DNA of 64,000 nt, from assembly GCF_014490725.1 (NCBI RefSeq), contig NZ_JACOQL010000005.1:124001-188000 (forward strand), given 5' to 3'. How positions within the stretch are numbered: the stretch's first letter is position 1; every line of letters starts with the position of its first letter. This DNA is from Paracoccus amoyensis (GTDB lineage Bacteria; Pseudomonadota; Alphaproteobacteria; Rhodobacterales; Rhodobacteraceae). This document shows positions 54,447 to 62,801 of this stretch, in pieces. Made by a program: the position numbers and the translations under genes. The notes under the pieces are model-generated. The model was not told the DNA's origin and did not search any database. It saw nothing but the letters and a program-made list of their open reading frames with translations.

Positions 54447-56093
54447 ATGCTGCGATCGCTTGAAATTCGCGACATGCTGTTGATCGACTGGCTGGAGCTA
54501 GGCTTCGGACCGGGTCTGAACGTCCTGACCGGCGAAACCGGGGCAGGAAAGTCGATCCTTCTGGATTGTCTTGGCTTTGTCCTGGGCTGGCGCGGCCGTG
54601 CCGATCTTGTGCGGCAGGGTGCCACGCAGGGCGAGGTTACAGCAGTTTTCGATTTGCCACCGGGGCATCCGGCACATGCCGTTTTGGCCGAGGCTGGAAT
54701 CGATGTCGAAGATGACGAACTGATCCTGCGACGCGTGAATGGCGGCGATGGCCGCAAGACCGGTTATGTGAATGATCGCCGCGTCTCGGGCGAGGTCTTG
54801 CGCCAACTTTCAGATGTTCTTGTCGAATTGCATGGCCAGCATGATGACCGCGGTTTGCTGAACCCGCGCGGGCATCGGGTGTTGCTGGATGCCTTTGCTG
54901 GGCTGGATCTGGGACCGGCCCGCAAGGCTTGGGCCGCGCGTCGCGATGCCGCGCGGGACCTGGAGGAGGCAGAAGCGCAGCTTGCCATCGCACGCGGGGA
55001 AGAAGAATTTCTGCGCCACGCGGTGAAAGAACTGGACGATCTGTCGCCAGAGATTGGCGAGGAAGAAGTCTTGGATATCCGTCGCCGCAGCATGCAGGCG
55101 GCCGAGCGTATTCGTGATGACGTCGCCCGCGCGCTGCAGATGCTGGGTCCGCAAGGTGCCGAAGGGGCCATGCTGGATGCGAACCGCTGGCTGGAAGGGG
55201 CGGCGGATCAGGCTGAAAACAAACTGGATCAGCCAATCGCGGCACTTTCACGGGCGATCATCGAATTGGGCGACGCGCATCGCGGTGTCGAAGATGCGCT
55301 GTCGGCGTTGGATTTCGATCCCTCCGCACTTGAGGTCACTGAAGAGCGGTTATTTGCCCTGCGCGCGCTGGCCCGTAAACATGATGTGCTGCCAGACGAT
55401 CTTGCCGGGTTGGCGGATGAGTTGCGGGGGCGGCTGGAACAGATCGATGCCGGCGATACGTCCATCGCAGAATTGCGGCGGCGCAGGACCGATGCCGATG
55501 CCGCATATGATACCTTGGCCGCAAATCTTACGGCTGCCCGCAAAAAGGCCGCTGCAAAACTGGATCAGGCAGTTTCCGCTGAACTGGCCCCACTCAAGAT
55601 GGAGCGGGCTGTCTTTCACACTGATATCACCGAGGGTGAGGCCGGTCCCGAAGGTCGTGACGCCGTTGCCTTTACCGTCGCGACCAATCCGGGCGCACCG
55701 GCGGGGCCGTTGGATAAAATCGCCTCGGGCGGAGAATTGTCGCGGTTTCTTTTGGCCCTCAAGGTTTCGCTTGCGCATGGAAACGATGCCCTGGTGATGA
55801 TTTTCGACGAAATCGACCGTGGCGTTGGCGGTGCAACAGCGGATGCGGTTGGTCGACGGCTGAAAAAGCTGGCGGGCGATTCTCAGGTGCTGGTTGTCAC
55901 CCACTCACCACAGGTCGCCGCACTTGGGGACGAACATTTCCGCGTTGCCAAGTCGGTCCATGATGGAATGACCACGTCCAAAGTCGTGCCACTGGCTGAA
56001 GCAGAGCGGATTGAGGAAATTGCCCGGATGCTGTCAGGCGATCGTATCACCGACGCCGCAACTGAAGCTGCCCGCGCCCTGTTGGCCGGATAG
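54447..56093 (+). CDS. recN: DNA repair protein RecN
   Basis: SMC-like ATPase acting in double-strand-break repair; 548 aa. The N-terminal P-loop VLTGETGAGKSILLDCLG is at about residue 30. Coiled-coil arms occupy the middle (about 160-370), and the C-terminal IASGGELSRFLLALK signature and MIFDEIDRGVGGATADAVG Walker B complete the ATPase. The ATG at 54447 is preferred to a TTG at 54438. No clear LexA box lies directly upstream. Confidence 0.94.
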   Translation: MLRSLEIRDMLLIDWLELGFGPGLNVLTGETGAGKSILLDCLGFVLGWRGRADLVRQGATQGEVTAVFDLPPGHPAHAVLAEAGIDVEDDELILRRVNGGDGRKTGYVNDRRVSGEVLRQLSDVLVELHGQHDDRGLLNPRGHRVLLDAFAGLDLGPARKAWAARRDAARDLEEAEAQLAIARGEEEFLRHAVKELDDLSPEIGEEEVLDIRRRSMQAAERIRDDVARALQMLGPQGAEGAMLDANRWLEGAADQAENKLDQPIAALSRAIIELGDAHRGVEDALSALDFDPSALEVTEERLFALRALARKHDVLPDDLAGLADELRGRLEQIDAGDTSIAELRRRRTDADAAYDTLAANLTAARKKAAAKLDQAVSAELAPLKMERAVFHTDITEGEAGPEGRDAVAFTVATNPGAPAGPLDKIASGGELSRFLLALKVSLAHGNDALVMIFDEIDRGVGGATADAVGRRLKKLAGDSQVLVVTHSPQVAALGDEHFRVAKSVHDGMTTSKVVPLAEAERIEEIARMLSGDRITDAATEAARALLAG

Positions 56094-56107
56094 CGAGGGG
56101 TGCTGCG

Positions 56108-56446
56108 CTACTGTATTTCCCGCAGGATCGACAAAACCTTGCCGGTAGTGGGATTTAGCCGAACAAGAAGATTGTCGATAATCGCGTAACGGTTTCCGGT
56201 CGGCGAAAAGCCCAAGCCATAAATTTCCGGTTCTTCGACGATATCAACCTGTTCAAGGTTGACCGTATCGCCCACGCGGACCGCCGCATCAGAAGCGGAA
56301 TCGCTTTTTGCCTGATACATTTGCGTGTGTTGAACAGCAGGCTGCGCATGGGCCTGTGCAATATCTTGTTTATAGGCGACGGCAAAAACAGGTAAAACAA
56401 GAAGCCCCACACTTGCCGTCGCGGCAACGATCTTTCGAGGCAACAT
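56108..56446 (-). CDS. Small exported protein, RcnB/DUF1236-like (paralogue 1)
   Basis: A 112-aa protein with a signal peptide (hydrophobic residues about 8-22). A disordered Ala/Gln stretch follows, and then a C-terminal motif: EEPEIYGLGFSP, then RYAIIDNLLVRLNPTTGKVLSILR. The pattern resembles the RcnB/DUF1236 tail found in small periplasmic Rhodobacteraceae proteins. The start at 56446 follows AAGGAAA. It lies 95 bases from its paralogue, so the pair probably arose by tandem duplication. Confidence 0.75.
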   Translation of the reverse strand: MLPRKIVAATASVGLLVLPVFAVAYKQDIAQAHAQPAVQHTQMYQAKSDSASDAAVRVGDTVNLEQVDIVEEPEIYGLGFSPTGNRYAIIDNLLVRLNPTTGKVLSILREIQ

Positions 56447-56541
56447 AACAAATTTCCTTATATGCTTGCCGAAATAACCGATCTTCTGACCGGAGGGTTC
56501 CATATTCGTTACAATATTGGCGTTGTTGACGCGTCGCCCGC

Positions 56542-56856
56542 TCAGTTCTGAACGGCGATATTCGTTCGTAGAATTGACAGAACCTTGTTGGTTTTGCTGT
56601 CCAACCGAACCAGGATATTGGAAATGATTGCGTAGCGACTTCCGGGGATTTCGCGGCCAAGCCCATAAATGCCGGGCTCTTCAATAAAATAAATTGCGTC
56701 AATCGGCGGCACTTCGCCGGCAACGACCTGCACGGGATCCGCTGCCGCAGGGCCGACCGGGGCGGCCAGACCATGAACACTCCATTCGTGTTCTGACACA
56801 TAGACGCTGACCGCCATGAAAGCGATCAAAGCCGCTGCAATTCGTAAGACCGACAT
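56542..56856 (-). CDS. Small exported protein, RcnB/DUF1236-like (paralogue 2)
   Basis: A 104-aa relative of the next gene. It has an N-terminal hydrophobic signal (SVLRIAAALIAFMAVSVYV). It shares EEPxIYGLG, RYAII-N-LVRL and KVLSILR with paralogue 1, while the rest has diverged. The two are co-directional and likely share a transcript. The function is unknown; a periplasmic metal or stress role is only a guess from RcnB resemblance. Confidence 0.75.
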   Translation of the reverse strand: MSVLRIAAALIAFMAVSVYVSEHEWSVHGLAAPVGPAAADPVQVVAGEVPPIDAIYFIEEPGIYGLGREIPGSRYAIISNILVRLDSKTNKVLSILRTNIAVQN

Positions 56857-56876
56857 AATTTCTTACCGTTTGAACC

Positions 56877-56912
56877 CAAAAAGGGAACCACTCGCGATGC
56901 CCGTGGTTCCCT
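56877..56912 (-). terminator. Terminator after mmsB
   Basis: Ten-base perfect arms AGGGAACCAC and GTGGTTCCCT (56882-56912) have an 11-base loop. On the minus strand they are followed by five T. It lies 25 bases after the mmsB stop. Confidence 0.85.
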
Positions 56913-56936
56913 CACTTTCATTTGGTTCCGTAAGTT

Positions 56937-57815
56937 TTAGCCGTTTTTGCGATTTTTTTCGGTGAAGCGTGGCAACATTGCCGAAAAGTCACGACCACGA
57001 CCGCCCTCATCTTCGACAAAGGTGCGATAAAGCTCTCTGGCAAGGGCGCCCATGGGGGTGTCGGCACCAGAAGAGGATGCAGCGTCCTGCGACAGGTTCA
57101 GATCTTTCAGCATCAGTTCAGCAGCAAAGCCCGGCGTATAATCATTATCAGCCGGTGATTTCGGGCCAACGCCGGGGGCGGGACAATAGGCGTTCATGCT
57201 CCAGCTATAGCCGGAACTGGTCGAAACGACGTCGAACATCTTCTGCCGATCCAGCCCCAGTTGGTCTGCCAGGGCGAATGCTTCGCATGTCGCGATCATG
57301 GTGACGCCAAGGATCATGTTGTTACAAATCTTGGCTGATTGGCCCGAACCGACATCGCCACAATGGACCGCCTTTTGGCCCATGATGTCAAAAAGCGGCT
57401 GAACCGTCGCGAAGTCCGCGTCCGAGCCACCGACCATGAAAGTCAGCGTTCCGCCCTGCGCCCCACCGATCCCGCCAGAAACCGGCGCGTCCAACGATCC
57501 AAGGCCAGCTGCTGTAGCCTGTTGGGCCACGGCACGTGCGCTGTCGACATCAACGGTCGAGCAATCGCACAGGACTGCGCCCTGCTGCATTGCAGGGATG
57601 ATCTGTTCTGCGACCATTCGCAGGATTTTGCCGTTCGGCAGCATAGTGATGACAACATCTGCTTTATCCGCGACATCCGCAGCAGAGTTAACCGCTGTAA
57701 CGCCATCTGGAACGGGGGCGGCGGTGTCGAAACCCAACACCTCATGCCCTGCGGCTGCCAGATTGGCGGCCATCGGCGCACCCATATTTCCCAGACCGAT
57801 GAAACCTATCTTCAT
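56937..57815 (-). CDS. mmsB: 3-hydroxyisobutyrate dehydrogenase
   Basis: NAD-dependent enzyme of valine catabolism, 292 aa. The Rossmann opening GFIGLGNMGAPMAANL is at the N-terminus. The catalytic DAPVSGGIGGAQGGTL segment is near residue 120, and the Lys-containing KICNNMILG near 170 holds the catalytic lysine. A very strong GGGAGG precedes the ATG at 57815. It overlaps the hydrolase gene upstream by four bases, so both are made together. Confidence 0.95.
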   Translation of the reverse strand: MKIGFIGLGNMGAPMAANLAAAGHEVLGFDTAAPVPDGVTAVNSAADVADKADVVITMLPNGKILRMVAEQIIPAMQQGAVLCDCSTVDVDSARAVAQQATAAGLGSLDAPVSGGIGGAQGGTLTFMVGGSDADFATVQPLFDIMGQKAVHCGDVGSGQSAKICNNMILGVTMIATCEAFALADQLGLDRQKMFDVVSTSSGYSWSMNAYCPAPGVGPKSPADNDYTPGFAAELMLKDLNLSQDAASSSGADTPMGALARELYRTFVEDEGGRGRDFSAMLPRFTEKNRKNG

Positions 57816-58825
57816 GCTTCTACCTCCCAAGCAAGTTCGTCATCGCCAAGCGATGCCAGCATTTTCTCGACATATTCAGGCGACGCGTCCGCAGACCATT
57901 TCGGGTTGCGATCCTTGTCGATGATTTGTGCGCGCACCCCTTCAAGGAAGTCGCCCATTTCGGTGGCGCGCCACGTGAAGCGATACTCCCTGCTCAACGC
58001 ATCCTGAATGCGGTCGTCGCTGCGCGCCGCGCGCACCATCGCAAGCCCGGCTGCCATCGAAAGGGGCGAGTTGCGGCGCAGGATTTTCAGAGTGGTATCA
58101 TCACTGCGGCTTTCCAATGCCGCAATGATGTCGTCAATCGTATCGCCGCCAAATGCCGATAGATCACGATCTGCCAGCGGTGATGCGGGCGCCTCGGTTG
58201 TCGCGATCTCACCGGTATCGCCGGTTTGTTCCAGCCGTTCGATAAGCGCGGGCCATTCATCCTCGGGCAGGTAGATATCTGCAAAACCTGCGTGGATCGC
58301 GTCGCCAGCACCCATGCGACCGCCCGTCGTCGCCAAGAACTCTCCGATCCGGCCCGGAGCATGTGCCAGCAACCATGTTCCGCCGACGTCTGGGATAAGG
58401 CCAATGCCGGATTCTGGCATGGCGATCTGCGTCGTGTCGCCGACGATGCGATGCGATGCATGCCCCCCAACACCGACGCCGCCACCCATGACAAAGCCTT
58501 GCATGAAGGCGATCACGGGTTTGGGGTAATCCGCGATGGCCGCATTCATCAGATATTCGTCACGGAAAAAATCCCGCCCGATTTGATGGTTTCCGTCCAG
58601 CCCGCCGCGATAGACCGCAGCGATATCACCACCGGCACAAAATGCGCGGTCGCCTTCGGCATCGATGATGACCAGCTTGACCTGCGGATCGTCGCGCCAT
58701 TCGTCCAGCGCACTGTGCAGAGCCAGAGCCATCTCATGGGTCAGGGCATTCAATGCCTTTGGGCGTGTAAATGTTATGTGGCCCGCCTGGCCGGTCTTGC
58801 GAATGTTCAGGTCTTCCACAAGCAT
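57812..58825 (-). CDS. 3-hydroxyisobutyryl-CoA hydrolase
   Basis: Crotonase-fold enzyme of 337 aa that releases 3-hydroxyisobutyrate from its CoA ester. It has AFCAGGDIAAVYRGG for the oxyanion hole, GFVMGGGVGVGGHASHRI, and the hydrolase-type acidic MPESGIGLIPDVGGTW. The C-terminal NPKWSADASPEYVEKML tail is characteristic of the hydrolase, not hydratase. The start at 58825 has AAAGGGGG. mmsB follows with overlap, which fits the valine pathway. Confidence 0.9.
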   Translation of the reverse strand: MLVEDLNIRKTGQAGHITFTRPKALNALTHEMALALHSALDEWRDDPQVKLVIIDAEGDRAFCAGGDIAAVYRGGLDGNHQIGRDFFRDEYLMNAAIADYPKPVIAFMQGFVMGGGVGVGGHASHRIVGDTTQIAMPESGIGLIPDVGGTWLLAHAPGRIGEFLATTGGRMGAGDAIHAGFADIYLPEDEWPALIERLEQTGDTGEIATTEAPASPLADRDLSAFGGDTIDDIIAALESRSDDTTLKILRRNSPLSMAAGLAMVRAARSDDRIQDALSREYRFTWRATEMGDFLEGVRAQIIDKDRNPKWSADASPEYVEKMLASLGDDELAWEVEA

Positions 58826-59526
58826 CCCCCTTTTGCTGTCCTGCCATGCCGCAGCTGTGTGCCTATACCGTCTATCACAAAGGCCCGCAGAAAACGCGAC
58901 CACGAAGGACGACCCGCAGCAGCTAAATCATCAGCATTTCGGTTTTGGGTCATCGGGCAGGGGCTTGGATGATGTGAAGACCGGGATTCGCAGAGGGCAA
59001 GTTTGACCGGAACTCTGTCCTATCCCTGCGGAATAATCAAGAATTGAACATGAATTCAATTAATACCGATCCGCAGGTTTTAGCGCCTTTCTGGGATGAC
59101 GCAATTCGTGAGGTGCAGTCGAATCATGTCGGAGTGGTCCCATGCCTCTGGTCCAGAAAAAGAACAGTAATTCTATGTAACGGCAGAGGAATGCATGAAT
59201 TACGCCCGTTGTTCTTGAAAGTTAACGGTTATTTCCGGATGGACTCGTGTGTGAACGCCACAGTGTCGATCATAATAACGTGATTTTTGTTCGATTTTTT
59301 AACTTATGCAGAGAGTGTTAATCTAAAATTTTTTTATTAATAATCAGTATGTTATACATCGCTCCGCTGCGAGTTCACCGGACTTCGTTAATTTCTGACC
59401 AGAATTTTTGAAAACCCTATTCAAAACTCACCTCTCGGTTGTTTGTTTGTTTGGTTTTTCGTGGTGATTAATAAATATCAAACTGATAGACGCAAAGCCT
59501 TGGTATTTTTTAAGTGTGAGGTTCGC
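58826..59526. other. Low-GC intergenic region, no confident gene
   Basis: These 701 bases separate the hydrolase from the VPLPA-CTERM gene. The stretch 59280-59470 is strikingly AT-rich against the window, with long T and A runs such as 59288-59300 and 59329-59338. It may hold the promoter for the next gene. One small frame, 59044-59283, is listed separately. No RNA or insertion element is recognised. Confidence 0.6.
59044..59283 (+). CDS. Doubtful 79-aa reading frame in a low-GC region
   Basis: The frame begins MNMNSINTDPQVLAPFWDD and ends IIIT. No family is recognised, and codon use is unlike neighbours. No convincing ribosome site is seen. It could be the remnant of a regulator or chance. 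It is kept only because it is the sole frame of this size in the gap on either strand. Confidence 0.2.
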   Translation: MNMNSINTDPQVLAPFWDDAIREVQSNHVGVVPCLWSRKRTVILCNGRGMHELRPLFLKVNGYFRMDSCVNATVSIIIT

Positions 59527-60123
59527 ATGAACTACGTTACCCAATTGGCCGCTGCCGCAATAATGACTGTAGCGGCTGGCACCGCTGATGCGGCGAGCAT
59601 CACGTTTAACAATGCATCGCTTGGCACCCATACCAATTATGTCGAAAGTGGTTTTCACTTTGACAAAATAAGGGTTGTGACTGCGCAATGCGCAAGCAAG
59701 GCCGCAGGTCGTTGTGCCGCCGAGAATGCGTTCAGAGAAACCACCATGACGCGCACTTCTGGCGGGACATTTGACGTGAACGGCATGTGGTTTTCGCTGC
59801 TGACCGGGAACGCCCCGTTGACGCTGGTGACAGATCGCGGGACGGCTAGTTTTGGGGTCGGTTCGTTCCTGAAAGACGTTAATGTCCAACAAAAAAAGGG
59901 CTATGATCTGGATCTGACTTCGCTGAGCATCTTCAAGAACGTCAGCTTCCTTCGCATCGTTGATGTCTCTTTGGCGGCAAACAAGGCCGGACACGGCACC
60001 GGCGATTTTCGCTTTGACAATATCGACGTTGCGCCTGTGCCGTTGCCTGCGGCCGGTGTTTTGCTGCTGGCTGGGCTTGGTGCCTTTGCCACGGTCCGCC
60101 GCCGCAAACGGAGCGCCGCATAG
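59527..60123 (+). CDS. VPLPA-CTERM sorting-domain protein
   Basis: A secreted protein of 198 aa. A signal peptide ends near DAAS. The body looks like a small beta-rich adhesin or extracellular-matrix domain, with two Cys (in AQCASKAAGRCAAE) that could pair. The C-terminus is a classical sorting tail: the VPLPAAGVLLLAGLGAF helix, then a basic RRRKRSAA end. Such tails are processed by exosortase-type enzymes in exopolysaccharide-producing bacteria; no exosortase gene is in the window. It sits in low-GC DNA between mms genes. The start has GAGG upstream. Confidence 0.9.
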   Translation: MNYVTQLAAAAIMTVAAGTADAASITFNNASLGTHTNYVESGFHFDKIRVVTAQCASKAAGRCAAENAFRETTMTRTSGGTFDVNGMWFSLLTGNAPLTLVTDRGTASFGVGSFLKDVNVQQKKGYDLDLTSLSIFKNVSFLRIVDVSLAANKAGHGTGDFRFDNIDVAPVPLPAAGVLLLAGLGAFATVRRRKRSAA

Positions 60124-60146
60124 ACTTTCTTTAGTTTACCTAACGT

Positions 60147-60175
60147 AAAAGGCGAGGATAAATCCTCGCCTTTTT
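60147..60175 (+). terminator. Terminator after the VPLPA-CTERM gene
   Basis: GGCGAGGA and TCCTCGCC form a stem flanked by AAAA and TTTTT, with a TAAA loop. It lies 24 bases after the stop. Confidence 0.88.
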
Positions 60176-60193
60176 GTCGTTTGATGAGTTGCT

Positions 60194-60229
60194 AAATATA
60201 GCCCCGTTTATATTGACAGGGCTATATTT
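60194..60229. repeat. Inverted repeat downstream of mmsA
   Basis: Eleven-base perfect arms AAATATAGCCC and GGGCTATATTT flank 14 bases. It sits just 3' of the mmsA stop on the minus strand. It may terminate mmsA, although there is little T run. Confidence 0.5.
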
Positions 60230-60232
60230 GAG

Positions 60233-61732
60233 TCAGTCCATCGCTTTAAAGTTGAATTCACCACCTTCTTTAATCCCGGAAGGCCAGCGGGCGGTCACAG
60301 TCTTGGTCCGCGTGTAAAAACGGAATGCATCCGGGCCGTGCTGGTTCAGGTCACCGAAGCCTGACTTCTTCCAGCCGCCAAAAGTGTGATAGGCCAACGG
60401 CACGGGGATCGGGACGTTGATGCCGACCATGCCGATGTTGATGCGGCTAGCGAAGTCGCGGGCGGTGTCGCCGTCGCGCGTATAGATGGCGGTGCCGTTG
60501 CCATATTCATGGTCCAGCGCCAGTTTGATCGCTTCTTCATAGCTGTTTGCACGGACGGTCGACAGCACGGGGCCGAAAATCTCTTTCTTGTAGATATCCA
60601 TGTCCGGCGTGACACGATCGAACAGATGCGGGCCGACAAAGAAGCCGTCTTCGTAGCCTTGCAGGTGGAAGTCGCGGCCATCGACAACCAGTTCGGCGCC
60701 CTGATCGATGCCTGACTGCACCAGCCGCTGAATGTTTTCCTTGGCGGCGGCGGTCACGACCGGACCGTAATCGACATCATTGCCAGCGGTGTAGGGGCCA
60801 ACTTTCAGCTTTTCGATGCGCGGCACCAGCTTTTCGATCAGCGCATCCGCAGTTTTTTCACCAACAGGCACGGCAACCGAGATCGCCATGCAGCGTTCGC
60901 CCGCCGCACCATAGCCTGCACCCACCAACGCGTCGGCAGCCTGATCCAGATCGGCGTCCGGCATGATGATCATGTGGTTCTTGGCACCGCCAAAGCACTG
61001 GGCGCGCTTGCCGGTCTGTGCCGCACGCTCATAAATATACTGCGCAATCGGGGTCGAGCCGACAAAGCCCACGGCTTGAATGACCGGGTTATCCAGGATT
61101 GCATCGACGCTTTCCTTGTCGCCGTTGACAACCTGCAACACGCCATCGGGCAGGCCAGCTTCTTGCAGCAGTTGGGCCAGCATCATCGGCACAGAGGGAT
61201 CCCGCTCGGACGGTTTCAGGATCATGGCGTTCCCGGCAGCCAGCGCCGGGCCCATTTTCCACAGTGGAATCATGGCGGGAAAGTTGAACGGAGTGATGCC
61301 CGCAACGACGCCCAGCGGTTGACGCATGGAATACATGTCGATGCCCGGGCCGGCGCTGTCGGTGAATTCGCCCTTCAACAGATGTGGGGCACCGATGCAG
61401 AACTCGATGACTTCCAGACCGCGCTGCACATCGCCCTTGGCGTCGGGCAGGGTCTTGCCATGCTGTGACGACAGGGCTTCGGCCAGCTTGTCCATGTCGC
61501 GGTTCAGCAAATCCACGAATTTCATCATGACGCGTGCGCGGCGCTGCGGGTTGGTTGCGCCCCATGCAAGCTGCGCCTTGGCGGCGCTGTCCACGGCTGC
61601 GTCCAGCTCTGCCTTGGTGGCCAGTGACAGTTTCGCCTGAACCTCACCCGTTGCGGGGTTGTAGACATCGGCAAAGCGGCCCGACGTGCCTTTGACTTCC
61701 TTGCCGTCAATCCAGTGGTGAATCTCGTGCAT
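60233..61732 (-). CDS. mmsA: Methylmalonate-semialdehyde dehydrogenase (CoA-acylating)
   Basis: Last step of valine breakdown, giving propionyl-CoA; 499 aa. The N-terminal IHHWIDGKEVKG, the QPLGVVAGITPFNFPAMIPLW region, GFVGSTPIAQYIYERA and the catalytic Cys in AGERCMAIS identify it. A strong AGGAGG precedes the ATG. A LysR gene is divergent from it, the usual arrangement for a local regulator. It lies 1.4 kb from the other valine genes because a VPLPA-CTERM insert separates them. Confidence 0.96.
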   Translation of the reverse strand: MHEIHHWIDGKEVKGTSGRFADVYNPATGEVQAKLSLATKAELDAAVDSAAKAQLAWGATNPQRRARVMMKFVDLLNRDMDKLAEALSSQHGKTLPDAKGDVQRGLEVIEFCIGAPHLLKGEFTDSAGPGIDMYSMRQPLGVVAGITPFNFPAMIPLWKMGPALAAGNAMILKPSERDPSVPMMLAQLLQEAGLPDGVLQVVNGDKESVDAILDNPVIQAVGFVGSTPIAQYIYERAAQTGKRAQCFGGAKNHMIIMPDADLDQAADALVGAGYGAAGERCMAISVAVPVGEKTADALIEKLVPRIEKLKVGPYTAGNDVDYGPVVTAAAKENIQRLVQSGIDQGAELVVDGRDFHLQGYEDGFFVGPHLFDRVTPDMDIYKKEIFGPVLSTVRANSYEEAIKLALDHEYGNGTAIYTRDGDTARDFASRINIGMVGINVPIPVPLAYHTFGGWKKSGFGDLNQHGPDAFRFYTRTKTVTARWPSGIKEGGEFNFKAMD

Positions 61733-61769
61733 TGCATCCTCCTGACATGATTTAGGCGCAGCATACCCT

Positions 61770-61825
61770 TGCGCAAATGCGGATCAAAGGGGCAGGGTGG
61801 CAAATGGGTTTTGCATTTTCGCAAA
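61770..61825. promoter_or_regulatory. Candidate LysR operators between mmsA and lysR
   Basis: TTGCGCAA (61770-61777) is a palindrome. TTTGC-N6-GCAAA (61810-61825) is a second dyad with related GCAA half-sites. Both lie in the 101-base divergent gap, where the LysR protein would be expected to bind. Confidence 0.4.
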
Positions 61826-61833
61826 GGCAAGTG

Positions 61834-62745
61834 ATGGATTGGGATGATCTGCGAATATTTCTGGCGGTGGCACGGGCCGAAAGCCTGTCGGGTGCCGGCC
61901 GCCGTTTGAATATGGACGCTTCAACGGTCGGCCGCCGAATTGCCCGGCTGGAACAGGCGGTCGGCGCCGCGCTGTTCGCCAAGACGCCACAGGGATATGC
62001 GCTGACAGCCGAAGGTGCACGGCTTGTCGCCCCCGCCGAATCCGCCGAACAGGCCGCAATTGCGGCTGCTGAGGCGACCCGCCGCGAAGCCGGACTGACG
62101 GGCCAGCTTCGCATCGGGGCGCCCGATGGTTGCGCGAACTATCTGTTGCCGCAGATTGCGCGCGATTTGTGCCAGCAGCATTCGGGGTTGGAAATTCAGA
62201 TCGTGGCTTTGCCGCGTGTCGTGAACCTGACCAAGCGAGAGGCAGATATGGCGGTCGCGGTTTCCCCGCCCGATACGGGGCGACTGGTGGTGCAGCGGCT
62301 GACCGATTATCGCCTGCATCTGGCGGCGCATGAGGATTATCTGAAACAGCGCCCGCCTATTAACGGTCTTCCTGATCTGAGCGGGCACCGTATGATCAGC
62401 TATATCCCCGATATGATCTTCGACCGCGAATTGGACTATCTGTCGGAAACGGGCGTGGAAAGCGCCGCAATAACCTCGAATTCGGTTTCGGTTCAGATGC
62501 AGGCGATCCGTGCAGGTGCCGGGCTTGGGATCGTCCACGACTTCGCCATTCCTTTTGCGCCGGGCGTGCGGCGCATTCTGCCGGATCGAATCGCCTTGAA
62601 GCGCACATTCTGGCTGATCCGCCACGCAGATGACCGTGCATCGCGCCGCCTTACCCTTCTTGCCGAGATTCTGGCACAAGCAATACGTGTTGAAGTTGCG
62701 CGATTAGAGGCGCAAGTTTCAGCATCTGAGCATCGTCTTGCTTGA
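61834..62745 (+). CDS. LysR-family transcriptional regulator
   Basis: DNA-binding regulator of about 303 aa. The N-terminal helix-turn-helix runs DLRIFLAVARAESLSGAGRRLNMDASTVGRRIARLE. The ligand-binding domain follows with GQLRIGAPDGCANYLLPQI. The start at 61834 has AAGG upstream. Its divergent placement against mmsA suggests it controls that gene, possibly in response to a valine-pathway intermediate; this is inference. Confidence 0.92.
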   Translation: MDWDDLRIFLAVARAESLSGAGRRLNMDASTVGRRIARLEQAVGAALFAKTPQGYALTAEGARLVAPAESAEQAAIAAAEATRREAGLTGQLRIGAPDGCANYLLPQIARDLCQQHSGLEIQIVALPRVVNLTKREADMAVAVSPPDTGRLVVQRLTDYRLHLAAHEDYLKQRPPINGLPDLSGHRMISYIPDMIFDRELDYLSETGVESAAITSNSVSVQMQAIRAGAGLGIVHDFAIPFAPGVRRILPDRIALKRTFWLIRHADDRASRRLTLLAEILAQAIRVEVARLEAQVSASEHRLA

Positions 62746-62801
62746 CGCGACCAAGAAGGCGAAAAATAATCAACTCAACCACATGGTGAGGAGAACGTTA
62801 A

